Below are positions 48,876 through 57,293 of a stretch of 64,000 bases of DNA, piece by piece. Source of the DNA: JAVJUS01 sp040220455 (lineage in GTDB: Bacteria; Pseudomonadota; Alphaproteobacteria; DSM-16000; Inquilinaceae); assembly GCA_040220455.1 (NCBI GenBank), contig JAVJUS010000094.1:124001-188000 (forward strand), written 5' to 3'. Made by a program: the position numbers and the translations under genes. The notes below the pieces were generated by a model. That model was not told the origin of the DNA. It did no database searches and worked only from the letters and a program-made list of their open reading frames with translations. Numbering within the stretch: the stretch's first letter is position 1; every line of letters starts with the position of its first letter.

Positions 48876-49082
48876 TGCGGCGGCCGCCGCTTCGGCCCGC
48901 GCATTGCCGGCCGCGATCAGGGGCAGGGCGGCGGCGATGACCTCCGCCTGGCCGCCGAAGGCCCGGCCGTCGAGCGAGGCCAGGTGCGGCAAAGTGGTGA
49001 AGAAGCGAAAGCGGGGTCCGCAGGAAACGAGGTCCCCCAGCCGCTCGCCTTCATAGACGACCACGCGATGGTCGATCTTCAT
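48765..49082 (-). CDS. Small unknown protein
   Basis: Frame of 105 residues starting at ATG 49082 after a strong GGAGGGGGAG ribosome site. An AT-rich stretch before it (about 49100-49180) could hold a promoter. The first 60 residues (KIDHRVVVYEGERLGDLV, PRFRFFTTLPHLASLDGRAF) look like a real compact domain; the Ala-rich tail is less convincing and lies antisense to the end of the secreted-protein gene. No family was recognised. The true end may be affected by a sequencing error, as the 111-base tail overlap is unusual. Confidence 0.6.
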   Translation of the reverse strand: MKIDHRVVVYEGERLGDLVSCGPRFRFFTTLPHLASLDGRAFGGQAEVIAAALPLIAAGNARAEAAAAASAPGKHDLDRGAAVTVDAVPRTDRHALKIVRNRDAA

Positions 49083-49188
49083 GCGTCCGGCCTCCCCCTC
49101 CGTTGGCACATCGGTGAACACTTTATTAGCAATAAGTTAAAAATGCATTGACGTCGATAAAAACCTTTCGAAAACAGAGGCTTGTGGT

Positions 49189-49208
49189 CCGGGCCGGGGC
49201 CGGCCCGG
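49189..49208. terminator. Strong hairpin downstream of glnA
   Basis: A perfect inverted repeat of 9-bp arms (CCGGGCCGG and CCGGCCCGG) with a 2-base centre lies about 40 bases after the glnA stop. A T-rich stretch follows only some 15 bases later on the minus strand, so it may act as a terminator but is not a classical one. Confidence 0.4.
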
Positions 49209-49248
49209 CGCGCCGCGCGGAGCGACTCGCCGAGCCGACCCGACCGGA

Positions 49249-50661
49249 TCAGACGCTGTAGTACAGGCCGAACTCGATCGGATGGGGGGAGTGTTCGAAG
49301 GCGTAGACCTCTTCCCACTTCAGCTCGAGATAGCCCTCGATCATGTCCTTGGTGAACACGTCGCCCTTGGTCAGGAACTCGTGATCCTCGGCCAGGGCGT
49401 TGAGCGCCTCGCGCAGGGAGGCGGAGACCGTCGGCACGCCGGCGAGCTCCTCCGGCGGCAGGTCGTACAGGTTCTTGTCCATCGGGTCGCCCGGATGGAT
49501 CTTGTTCTGGATGCCGTCGATGCCGGCCATGAGCATCGCCGCGAAGGCGAGGTACGGGTTGGCCGACGGGTCGGGGAAGCGGACTTCGACGCGCTTGCCC
49601 TTCGGGCTCGCTGCGTAGGGAATGCGGCAGGAGGCCGAGCGGTTGCGCGCCGAATAGGCCAGCAGCACCGGCGCTTCGAAGCCCGGGATCAGGCGCTTGT
49701 AGCTGTTGGTCGTCGGGTTGGTGAAGGCGTTGATCGTGCGCGCGTGCTTGATGATGCCGCCGATGTAGTAGAGCGCCGTCTCCGACAGGTCGGCGTAGCC
49801 TGAGCCCGCGAAGGCCGGCTTGTCATCCTTCCAGATCGACTGGTGCACGTGCATGCCCGAGCCGTTGTCGCCCTTGACCGGCTTGGGCATGAAGGTGGCC
49901 GACTTGCCGTAGGCGTGAGCCACCATGTGGACGCAGTACTTGTAGATCTGCATCCCGTCGGCGGTCTTGAGCAGGGTGTCGAACTTCGTGCCGAGCTCGT
50001 GCTGCGACGGCGCGACCTCGTGATGGTGCTTCTCGACCGTCAGGCCCATCTCGCCCATCGTCGTGAGCATCTCGCTGCGCAGGTCGTAGCCGCTGTCGAC
50101 GGGCGGGACCGGGAAGTAGCCGCCCTTGACCGCCGGACGGTGGCCGACATTGCCCTCGACATACTCCTTGCCCGTGTTCGACGGGCTCTCGTCGGAGTCG
50201 AGGTAGTAGTAGGACTCGTGCATGTCCGCCTTGAAGCGGACGTCGTCGAAGACGAAGAATTCCGCCTCGGGGCCGAACACCGCCTTGTCGCCCAGTCCTG
50301 CGGAGGCCAGGTAGCGCTCCGCCGCCTTGGCGATCGAGCGCGGATCGCGGTTGTAGGGCTGTCCGGTCGACGGCTCGTGGATGTCGCAGAACAGGATCAG
50401 CGTCTTCTGCGCCGCGAACGGGTCCAGCACGGCCGAGGCCGCGTCGGGCATCAGCGTCATGTCGGACTCGTTGATGTCCTTCCAGCCCGCGATCGACGAG
50501 CCGTCGAACATGAAGCCCTCGACGAAGCTGTCCTCTTCGATCGTGGAGACGTGCTGGGCGGTGTGCTGCCACTTCCCGCGCGGATCCGTGAAGCGGAGGT
50601 CGACGTACTTGACGTCCTCCTGCTTGATGAGATCCAGAACCTTCTTGATGTCTTCGGACAT
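49249..50661 (-). CDS. glnA: Glutamine synthetase type I
   Basis: Makes glutamine from glutamate, ammonia and ATP; a cytosolic dodecamer. The 470-residue protein has the expected N-terminal KYVDLRFTDPRGKWQH segment, FDGSSIAGWKDINESDM, the metal-binding and ATP regions (KPVKGDNGSGMHVHQSIWKD in part), and the adenylylation tyrosine in NLYDLPPEE (Tyr399), so it is controlled by GlnE. glnB lies 100 bases upstream on the same strand, the common alphaproteobacterial order, and the two share the upstream sigma-54 site unless glnA has its own. Confidence 0.98.
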   Translation of the reverse strand: MSEDIKKVLDLIKQEDVKYVDLRFTDPRGKWQHTAQHVSTIEEDSFVEGFMFDGSSIAGWKDINESDMTLMPDAASAVLDPFAAQKTLILFCDIHEPSTGQPYNRDPRSIAKAAERYLASAGLGDKAVFGPEAEFFVFDDVRFKADMHESYYYLDSDESPSNTGKEYVEGNVGHRPAVKGGYFPVPPVDSGYDLRSEMLTTMGEMGLTVEKHHHEVAPSQHELGTKFDTLLKTADGMQIYKYCVHMVAHAYGKSATFMPKPVKGDNGSGMHVHQSIWKDDKPAFAGSGYADLSETALYYIGGIIKHARTINAFTNPTTNSYKRLIPGFEAPVLLAYSARNRSASCRIPYAASPKGKRVEVRFPDPSANPYLAFAAMLMAGIDGIQNKIHPGDPMDKNLYDLPPEELAGVPTVSASLREALNALAEDHEFLTKGDVFTKDMIEGYLELKWEEVYAFEHSPHPIEFGLYYSV

Positions 50662-50720
50662 GCTGGCTTCCCGTTGGTCTTCGGTTGCTTGACTTCAGAA
50701 GTCGGCGCGTCCCGGGGCGG

Positions 50721-50736
50721 CCGCCGGGGCCGGCGG
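50721..50736. terminator. Hairpin in the glnB-glnA gap (possible attenuator)
   Basis: CCGCCGG and CCGGCGG arms with a 2-base loop lie in the 100-base gap between glnB and glnA. It could lower glnA transcript relative to glnB, or protect an mRNA end. No T-run follows. Confidence 0.3.
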
Positions 50737-50761
50737 TCCGGGTCCGCGGCGCGGTGACGGA

Positions 50762-51100
50762 TCAGACGGCCTCGCCGCCGCGCTCGCCGGTACGGATGCG
50801 CACCGTCTCCTCGATCGGGGAGACGAAGATCTTGCCGTCGCCGATCCGCCCGGTCTGGGCGGCCTGCTGGATGGCCTCGATGGCCCGCTCGACCAGGGCG
50901 TCCTCCATGACGACCTCGACCTTCACCTTGGGCAGGAAGTCGACGACGTACTCGGCCCCCCGATAGAGTTCGGTGTGGCCCTTCTGCCGGCCGAACCCCT
51001 TGGCTTCGGTCACGGTGATGCCCTTGATCCCCACCTCGTGCAGCGCCTCCTTCACCTCGTCGAGCTTGAAGGGCTTTATGATGGCTTCGATTTTCTTCAT
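50762..51100 (-). CDS. glnB: Nitrogen regulatory PII protein
   Basis: Trimeric signal protein that reads 2-oxoglutarate, ATP/ADP and glutamine (through uridylylation) and controls GlnE and NtrB. The 112-residue protein starts MKKIEAIIKPFKLDEVKEAL, has the T-loop with the uridylylation site Tyr51 (YRGAEYVVDFLPKVK), and ends with IGDGKIFVSPIEETVRIRTGE. A glnA neighbour supports GlnB rather than GlnK (which normally sits with amtB). Confidence 0.97.
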   Translation of the reverse strand: MKKIEAIIKPFKLDEVKEALHEVGIKGITVTEAKGFGRQKGHTELYRGAEYVVDFLPKVKVEVVMEDALVERAIEAIQQAAQTGRIGDGKIFVSPIEETVRIRTGERGGEAV

Positions 51101-51234
51101 GGGCGCGGTTCAGCCTTCGGGTTCGTCTGTGCAGGGGTGGGCCCGGACCGGCCTTGCCGTCGCGGGCCGCCGCCGTGCGGGACGGGCGATCGCGCGCCAC
51201 GGCGCTCGCGCGGCGCGCCCGATGCCCGGCGGAA

Positions 51235-51251
51235 AGCATGCTTCATGCCAA
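51235..51251 (-). promoter_or_regulatory. Sigma-54 promoter of glnB-glnA
   Basis: The minus strand reads TTGGCATGAAGCATGCT, with GG and GC exactly 10 bases apart, the -24/-12 rule for RpoN promoters. It lies about 135 bases before the glnB start, consistent with NtrC-dependent transcription when nitrogen is short. Confidence 0.65.
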
Positions 51252-51303
51252 CCCCGCGCGCCCGCCGCGCCGGCGGCACCGGGCCGAGGCCGCTCCGGCT
51301 CGA

Positions 51304-51328
51304 TGGGCACACTGCCCAAATATTGGGC
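51304..51328. promoter_or_regulatory. Overlapping palindromes upstream of the glnB sigma-54 promoter
   Basis: Two perfect inverted repeats overlap: TGGGCA-CAC-TGCCCA (51304-51318) and GCCCAA-ATA-TTGGGC (51314-51328). They begin about 50 bases upstream of the -24 element in an AT-richer patch, where enhancer sites for an RpoN activator would be expected. They do not match the enteric NtrC consensus well, so the bound protein is uncertain. Confidence 0.45.
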
Positions 51329-51361
51329 TTAAAAAATAGGCAATCGCACAATGTATGAGCC

Positions 51362-54034
51362 TCAGCGCTCCGGTGGCACCGGCGCGACGAAGTGCCGGAA
51401 CAGATAGGCGATGCCCAGGAGCGCGAGGCCCAGGCCGAGGAACGACGCGACGCGCAACAACCCGTCGAGCGCAGCGGCGTCGTAGAGGAAGACCTTGGCC
51501 AGCGCCAGCGTCATGATCGCGAGCCCCGCCGCGCGAAGCATCCGGTCCCCCCGGCGCAGGCCGACGGCGAAGGCCGACACCGCGAGTCCGACCCAGGCGG
51601 CGGAGTAGCCGTAGAGCTCGGCGTCGAGCACCGGGCCCGGTCTCAGCGCTGGTGCGTGGAAGCCGTGGCGCACGAGCGCGGTGACCAGGGCGAAGGCGGC
51701 GAGCAGCACCAGCGGCCGGACGACGGCGGCGGGGTCGATGCGCACGGCCCTGCGGGCCGCCGCGATCAGCCGCGGCGCGGCCGCCGCAGGCACGGCGTAG
51801 ATCGCGAACAGAGCGTTGAGCAGCGGCAGGCGTCCGGGCGACAGGTCCGCGCCCCAGATGGCCACGCCGCCATAGGCCGCCGCCGCCAGCGCGGCGAGCG
51901 CCATCACGCCGGTCGCCGCGGACAGGCCCGGCCGGTCGGGGCCGGCGGCCGTCGCCAGCCGGTCGAGGGCGAGGGCGTAAGCGGTCCAGGCGACGATCAC
52001 CAGGCCGAGTGCCCAGCCGCCGCCGATGCCGTCTGGCAGGCCGTCGGGCCCGATCGGGCCGAACGGGGCCCGGGCGGCGTAGAACAGGAAGGCGGCGCCC
52101 AGCGCGACCGCCGTCGCCTCGACCATCCGGCCGGCGATGTCCCCGGGTCCGTCCCGGTCCAGGCGCCAGGCCGCGTAGGCGAGGGCGAGCGCCGGCAGCC
52201 CGGCGCGGACGACGGCCCGCGCGAGGGCGTCGAGCGCCGTCGCGTCGGTCCCGAAAGCCTCGCCCGCCGCGAGGACGCCCGGCACGGCGAGCAGTGCCAG
52301 GGTCGCGGCCAGACGCCGAAGGCCGGGCACGGGCAGCACCCGGTGAACGCCGGCCGCGACGGCGGCGGTCAGGCTCCAGGCCAGGGCCAGCCAGGCGATC
52401 GTGACGAGCAGCGAGGCCGCGAGCGCGATCAGCCCGCCGGACGCGACGACCAGGGTCGCCAGGACGGTGTCCCGGCGCGGATCGGGCACGTGATAGCGGC
52501 TCCACACGGCCGCGGCCCCGGCATAGGCGGCGGCCGCGGCCAGGGTCGCCGCCGCCCAGCCGGCGTCGTCGAGCGCCAGGACGTCGCGGGCATGGGCCAG
52601 CGTGGCGAGCAGGAAGACCGGGACCGCCGACATCATCGCCCAGCGGCCGGGGTTCGCCGCGCCGAACGCGGCGACGAATCCGCCGAGGCCCCAGAGCAGC
52701 GCGAAGGCTATGAAGGCGATGCCGGCCGCGACGGGTGCGCCAGCGGTCGCCGGCCAGCTCCAGGCGGCCAGCGCCGCGCCGGCGATGATCGCCGCGGTCG
52801 GGGCCGTGTCGAACAGGCCTTGCCGCCAGCGCGCGAGACCCAGCGCGGCGCCCGCGTAGATCCACAGCGCGACGACCGTCACCCCGTCGTGGTCGCCTGC
52901 GACGGCAGCGGCGAGCAGCAGCAGCCCCGCCGCCGCCGCGCCGATCCGGGCCAGGTCGTCGCCCCGGCCCCGTCGCGCCGAGGCCAGGCGTGGCACGATC
53001 GCCCGGTCCTTCAGCGCCAGGCCGATCGCGACCGCCAGCCCGCCGACCGCGAGCAGGAAGCCGACGAGGATCGGCAGGTCGGCCGGGCTCCACGCCGTCG
53101 CCAGCCACAGGGCCGCCCATGCGAAGGCGGCCGCGACGGCGAGCGCGACCAGATCCGGCCACGGCTTGCGCAGGCCGACCAGCCCCAGGCCGAAGGTCAG
53201 CAGGAAGAGGTAGCCGAAGAGGATCGCCGTCGACGGCGCCTCGGACGGCACCAGGATCGGCGTGAGATAGCCGCCGGCGACGCCCACATGGGCCACCAGG
53301 CGGCCGAAGCGCAACGCCGTCAGTTCGGCCGCGGTGGTGATCGCCACCATGACCGCGAAGGCCGCGATCGGCCCGATCAGGCCGTAGAGCGCGACCGCCG
53401 CCCATGTCGCGACATAGAGGCAGGCGATGCCGGCGGCCAGCACCGCCGCGGCGATGCGGGCGTCGCGCCGGCGCAGTCGCGCGCCGGCGGCGAGCAGGAC
53501 GCCGCCGAAGACATAGCCGCCCGCCACGCGCATCGCGGGCGTCAGCAGCCCCTCGTCGATCGAGTACTTGACGAGGAATGCGCCGGCGCAGGCCAGGGCG
53601 ATCGCGCCGAGCCAGACGAACAGCCGTCCGCCGACCCGGCTTTCCAGGTCCGCCCGGGCGGCGGGGCGCGCCGCGTCGGTCGTTTCCTCACCGCCACCGG
53701 GCCCGGACGCGGCCGGCGTATCCTCGGCCTCCGGCGGCGGCGCGCCTGTGTCGGGTGCCGGGGTCGGCGCGGGCTCCGGGGGCGAGGCGGGGGCCTCCCC
53801 GTCCAGGGGTGACCCACGCTCTTCCGGTCCGGCCGGCGGTTCGGTCGCCGGCGATACCGGTGCCGCGCCGGGGGCGTCTCCGAGCCGCGCCTCGATCGCC
53901 TCGAGCCGCCGCTCCAGCCGGGCGAGGGCCGCGTCCGTCCGACGCGCCCGGGCCCGGGCCAGGAACGGGCTCGCCGTGCCCCACACGATCAAAGCCAGGA
54001 GGTAGAGGCCGAGCAGGGGGATCAGGCCGTCCAT
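51362..54034 (-). CDS. DUF2339 large multi-pass membrane protein
   Basis: Protein of 890 residues. One N-terminal membrane segment (about 4-22) is followed by a short coiled coil (LARLERRLEAIEARLG) and a Pro/Ala/Glu-rich cytoplasmic linker (about 55-125). The rest is more than twenty closely spaced hydrophobic segments (RVGGRLFVWLGAIALACAGA begins them). This order matches the DUF2339 family, of unknown function. It is extremely GC-rich. It lies downstream of the aminotransferase on the same strand, 55 bases apart. Confidence 0.85.
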   Translation of the reverse strand: MDGLIPLLGLYLLALIVWGTASPFLARARARRTDAALARLERRLEAIEARLGDAPGAAPVSPATEPPAGPEERGSPLDGEAPASPPEPAPTPAPDTGAPPPEAEDTPAASGPGGGEETTDAARPAARADLESRVGGRLFVWLGAIALACAGAFLVKYSIDEGLLTPAMRVAGGYVFGGVLLAAGARLRRRDARIAAAVLAAGIACLYVATWAAVALYGLIGPIAAFAVMVAITTAAELTALRFGRLVAHVGVAGGYLTPILVPSEAPSTAILFGYLFLLTFGLGLVGLRKPWPDLVALAVAAAFAWAALWLATAWSPADLPILVGFLLAVGGLAVAIGLALKDRAIVPRLASARRGRGDDLARIGAAAAGLLLLAAAVAGDHDGVTVVALWIYAGAALGLARWRQGLFDTAPTAAIIAGAALAAWSWPATAGAPVAAGIAFIAFALLWGLGGFVAAFGAANPGRWAMMSAVPVFLLATLAHARDVLALDDAGWAAATLAAAAAYAGAAAVWSRYHVPDPRRDTVLATLVVASGGLIALAASLLVTIAWLALAWSLTAAVAAGVHRVLPVPGLRRLAATLALLAVPGVLAAGEAFGTDATALDALARAVVRAGLPALALAYAAWRLDRDGPGDIAGRMVEATAVALGAAFLFYAARAPFGPIGPDGLPDGIGGGWALGLVIVAWTAYALALDRLATAAGPDRPGLSAATGVMALAALAAAAYGGVAIWGADLSPGRLPLLNALFAIYAVPAAAAPRLIAAARRAVRIDPAAVVRPLVLLAAFALVTALVRHGFHAPALRPGPVLDAELYGYSAAWVGLAVSAFAVGLRRGDRMLRAAGLAIMTLALAKVFLYDAAALDGLLRVASFLGLGLALLGIAYLFRHFVAPVPPER

Positions 54035-54089
54035 CACCGGGTCTCCGCGTCGCGGCGGGCGGCGCCGGCGTCCGGCCCGGCGGCCCGGG

Positions 54090-55256
54090 TCAGCGCAGCA
54101 GCGCCTTGACGCGCTCGATGGCGCGCTCGATCGCCTCGGTCGAGGCCGCGTAGGAAAAGCGCAGATAGCCCTCGCCGTAGGCACCGAAGCTCGTGCCTGC
54201 GATGACCGCCACGCCCGCCTCCTCCAGCAGGCGCGTCTGAAGCGTCTTGGCGTCCATTCCCGTGCCCTCGATGTTGGGGAAGGCGTAGAAGGCGCCACCG
54301 GGCTCGACGCAGCGGAAGCCGGGCACCTGGTTGAGCGCCGCGACGATGGTCTGCCGCCGTTCGGCGAAGGCGGCGTTCATTTCGTCTACCGCGTTCTGCG
54401 GGCCCTCCAGCGCGGCAATTCCGGCCCATTGCGCGGCGGCGTTGACGCAGGAATGGCTGTTCACCGCCAGCCGGGTCGCTCCCTCGACCAGCGCGTCCGG
54501 CCAGACGGAATAGCCGAGCCGCCAGCCGGTCATGGCGTAGGTCTTCGACCAGCCGTCGAGCAGGATCACCCGGTCGGCCAGGTGCGGGTAGGACAGCAGG
54601 CAGACATGCTCGCGCCCGTCATAGAGCATGCGGCCGTAGATTTCGTCCGACAGGACAGCGACATGCGGGTGGGCCTTCAACCCCTCCGCCAGGATGTCGA
54701 ACTGCTCGCGCGGGACCACGCCGCCGGTCGGGTTGGCCGGGCTGTTGACGATGATCAGGCGCGTGCGCGGGGTGATCTTGGCCAGCACCTCCTCGGCGTC
54801 GAAGGCGAAGCCGTTGGCCTCCCTGAGCGGGATCGGCACCGGCGTCGCGCCGGTGAAGCGGATCGCCGACTCGTAGATCGGAAAGCCCGGATTGGGGTAG
54901 AGGATCTCCGCCTCGGGCTCGCCGAACATCAGGATGGCGAACCACATCGTCACCTTGCCGCCCGGCATGATGAGCACGCGGCCGGGATCGACCGTGACGC
55001 CGCGCCGGGCCGCCAGGTCGCGGGCGACCGCTTCGCGCAGCTCCGGAATGCCGGCGGCGGGCGTGTAGCCGTGATGGCCGTCGCGCAGCGCCTGGCAGGC
55101 CGCCTCGACGATGTGCGGCGGCGTTTTGAAGTCGGGCTGGCCGATGCCGAGATTGATGATGTCGTGGCCCTCGGCGGCCAGCTTGTTGGCCCGGGCCAGC
55201 ACTTCGAACGCGGTCTCGGTGCCCAGGGCGTTCATCCCGGCGGCGGGATGCAGCAT
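54090..55256 (-). CDS. Class I/II pyridoxal-phosphate aminotransferase
   Basis: Fold-I aminotransferase of 388 residues, AspC-like subgroup I-gamma. It has INLGIGQPDFKTPPHI (35-50), HGYTPAAGIPELREAVA (62-78), NSPANPTGG (171-179), the YGRMLYDG segment and the PLP lysine in DGWSKTYAMTGWRLGY (Lys238). Substrate could be aspartate, an aromatic or a branched-chain amino acid; the sequence does not decide. The start at 55256 gives the family's usual N-terminus. Confidence 0.9.
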   Translation of the reverse strand: MLHPAAGMNALGTETAFEVLARANKLAAEGHDIINLGIGQPDFKTPPHIVEAACQALRDGHHGYTPAAGIPELREAVARDLAARRGVTVDPGRVLIMPGGKVTMWFAILMFGEPEAEILYPNPGFPIYESAIRFTGATPVPIPLREANGFAFDAEEVLAKITPRTRLIIVNSPANPTGGVVPREQFDILAEGLKAHPHVAVLSDEIYGRMLYDGREHVCLLSYPHLADRVILLDGWSKTYAMTGWRLGYSVWPDALVEGATRLAVNSHSCVNAAAQWAGIAALEGPQNAVDEMNAAFAERRQTIVAALNQVPGFRCVEPGGAFYAFPNIEGTGMDAKTLQTRLLEEAGVAVIAGTSFGAYGEGYLRFSYAASTEAIERAIERVKALLR

Positions 55257-55396
55257 GGCGAGTCCCCCAGATCGTGCAGTCTTCTCGTACGGTCTTCGTC
55301 CGCCGCGACCGGCGGCCGCTCCCCTGGGCGGGCCGGCGCGACGCGGCCGGGACTATGCCCCGGATCGCCGCCGACCCCAACGCCCTTCGTGCCGGT

Positions 55397-55432
55397 CCCG
55401 GTCGGCGTCCCGGTCGGCGTCCCGGTCGGCGT
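55397..55432. repeat. 12-bp tandem repeat, three copies
   Basis: Three perfect copies of CCCGGTCGGCGT lie head to tail in the 242-base gap between the aminotransferase start and tRNA-His, with decayed units on both sides. No gene or clear site is associated. Confidence 0.85.
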
Positions 55433-55449
55433 CGGGGGCGTCCGGCGTC

Positions 55450-55478
55450 TTGACCTCGCGCGGCGCTTGTCGCATACA
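55450..55478 (+). promoter_or_regulatory. Promoter of tRNA-His
   Basis: TTGACC (55450-55455), 17 bases and CATACA (55473-55478) form a sigma-70-like promoter about 20 bases before the tRNA 5' end, the expected place for a short tRNA leader. Confidence 0.55.
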
Positions 55479-55498
55479 CCCTTTCCATCGGAGCCGGT

Positions 55499-55574
55499 GG
55501 CGACTGTAGCTCAGTGGTAGAGCACTCGGTTGTGGTCCGAGTTGTCGTGGGTTCGATCCCCATCAGTCGCCCCA
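55499..55574 (+). tRNA. tRNA-His (anticodon GTG)
   Basis: A full cloverleaf can be folded: acceptor GCGACTG with CAGTCGC, D stem GCTC/GAGC, anticodon loop with GTG, and T arm GTGGG-TTCGATC-CCCAT with one G-T pair. The gene encodes G at position -1 (55499) opposite C73 (55571), and CCA at 55572-55574. This is the ancestral bacterial His identity pair. Confidence 0.97.
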
Positions 55575-55672
55575 CCCGCTGCTCCACCGCCCCGCGCATC
55601 CCCGACCGGACGCGATCTGGCCCCGCCCGATCGCGCCACGACCGTAGCTCCGCCGCGCCGGGAGAGACCGTC

Positions 55673-57193
55673 ATGGGTCCCGAGCTCCTGACCGTCGAGG
55701 AGATGGGCCGCGCCGACCGCCTGACGATCGAGGGCGCCGCGGGCCGCCCCGCGATCCCGGGCTCCGCGCTTATGGAGGCCGCCGGCGCGGCGATCGTCGA
55801 CGCGATCCTGACCCGCTGGACCCGCCGGCCGACGCTCGTCCTGTGCGGGCCGGGCAACAATGGCGGCGACGGCTGGGTGGTCGCACGGCTGCTCACGATC
55901 CATGGCTGGCCGGTCCGGGTGGCGAGCCTCGTCGATCCCGCGGGCCTGTCCGGCGACGCCTCGGAGGCGGCCCGCCGCTGGGAAGGGCCCGTCGAGCGGA
56001 TCGGGGAGGGCGGGGATGCGCCGGTCGATCTGCCCGGCGACGCGGCGCTGGTCGTCGACGCCCTGTTCGGCGCCGGCCTGGCGCGGCCCGTGGAGGGAGC
56101 CGCCGCTGCCGTGCTGGAGGCTGTCGCCGCGCGCGGCGTTCCGGTGGTGGCGGTCGACGTGCCCTCGGGCGTGGACGGCAATACGGGCGCGGTGCGCGGC
56201 ACGGCAATGCCGGCCGGCGTCACCGTGACCTTCTTCCGCAAGAAACCGGGGCATGTCCTTCTGCCCGGCCGGGAATTGGCGGGCATTGTCCGCGTGGCCG
56301 AGATCGGCATTCCCGATTCCGTGCTCGACATCCTGCGACCGGCGGCGGCGGAGAACGTGCCGGCGCTCTGGCAGGCCGCGCTGCCCCGGCCGCGGCCCGG
56401 CGACCATAAATACACCCGCGGCCACGTGCTGATCCCCGGCGGCGCGCGCATGACCGGGGCGAGCCGGCTGGCCGCCCAGGCCGCCCGCCGGATCGGCGCC
56501 GGCCTCGTGAGCATCCTGGCGCCTGACAGCGCCCTTGCCATTTATGCCGCCGGCCCGCCGGGGCTGCTGGTCACCCCGATCGAGACCTGGGACGAGGAAC
56601 TCGCCGATCCCCGGCGCAACGCGGTGCTGGTCGGCCCCGGGCTCGGGGTCGGGGAGGAGGCGCGCAGCCGGGCGCTGTCTGCCGCGAAGGCCGGCAAGGC
56701 GCTCGTGCTCGACGCCGACGGGCTGACCGCCTTCGCCGACGCGCCCGACGCCCTGTTCGCCGCCCTCGGTCCGTCGAGCGTGCTGACCCCGCACGAGGGG
56801 GAGTTCGCGCGGCTGTTCGGATCGAGCGTGCGGGACGGCGCCGACAAGCTGGCCCGCGCCCGGTCGGCGGCGGCCCGGTCGGGGGCCGTCCTCCTGCTCA
56901 AGGGCGCCGACACCGTGATCGCCGCCCCGGACGGCCGGGCCGTGATCAACGCCAACGCGCCGCCCTGGCTGGCGACGGCGGGCAGCGGCGACGTCCTCGC
57001 CGGGCTCGTCGTCGGGCTTCTCGCCCAGGGCATGCCGGCCTTCGAGTCGGCCGCGGCGGCGGCCTGGATCCACGGCGCCGCCGCCTCGGCCTTCGGGCCC
57101 GGGCTGATCGCCGAGGACCTGATCGACGGCGTTCCCTCGGTGCTCGCGGGGGTTTACGAGCCCGAGGCCGAGAACACCGAGAGAGGGTGTTGA
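55673..57193 (+). CDS. nnr: Bifunctional NAD(P)H-hydrate epimerase / ADP-dependent dehydratase
   Basis: Repairs damaged NADH and NADPH hydrates. The 506-residue protein joins the N-terminal epimerase (YjeF_N; CGPGNNGGDGWVVARLL, about 57-73) to the C-terminal dehydratase (carbohydrate-kinase-like; VLVGPGLGVGEE near 322, LTPHEGEFARLF near 370, NAPPWLATAGSGDVLAGLV near 435), the usual bacterial fusion. ATG at 55673 has GGGAGAG before it and follows tRNA-His by about 100 bases. Confidence 0.94.
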   Translation: MGPELLTVEEMGRADRLTIEGAAGRPAIPGSALMEAAGAAIVDAILTRWTRRPTLVLCGPGNNGGDGWVVARLLTIHGWPVRVASLVDPAGLSGDASEAARRWEGPVERIGEGGDAPVDLPGDAALVVDALFGAGLARPVEGAAAAVLEAVAARGVPVVAVDVPSGVDGNTGAVRGTAMPAGVTVTFFRKKPGHVLLPGRELAGIVRVAEIGIPDSVLDILRPAAAENVPALWQAALPRPRPGDHKYTRGHVLIPGGARMTGASRLAAQAARRIGAGLVSILAPDSALAIYAAGPPGLLVTPIETWDEELADPRRNAVLVGPGLGVGEEARSRALSAAKAGKALVLDADGLTAFADAPDALFAALGPSSVLTPHEGEFARLFGSSVRDGADKLARARSAAARSGAVLLLKGADTVIAAPDGRAVINANAPPWLATAGSGDVLAGLVVGLLAQGMPAFESAAAAAWIHGAAASAFGPGLIAEDLIDGVPSVLAGVYEPEAENTERGC

Positions 57194-57220
57194 CATCCGG
57201 GTCGGGAGCCCATTTACCTA
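57190..57220 (+). promoter_or_regulatory. Candidate promoter for the small gene at 57294
   Basis: A perfect TTGACA (57190-57195) overlaps the nnr stop codon. Downstream T/A-rich candidates for the -10 are TTTACC (17-base spacer) and TACCTA (19-base spacer). The following leader is about 75 bases. The -10 match is weak. Confidence 0.4.
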
Positions 57221-57293
57221 ATCTTCACACCCGCATCTGACCCTTACCGTTCTGACCGAACGCCTTGTCAGCGTCGGCTTCGCGAGGTTCACC

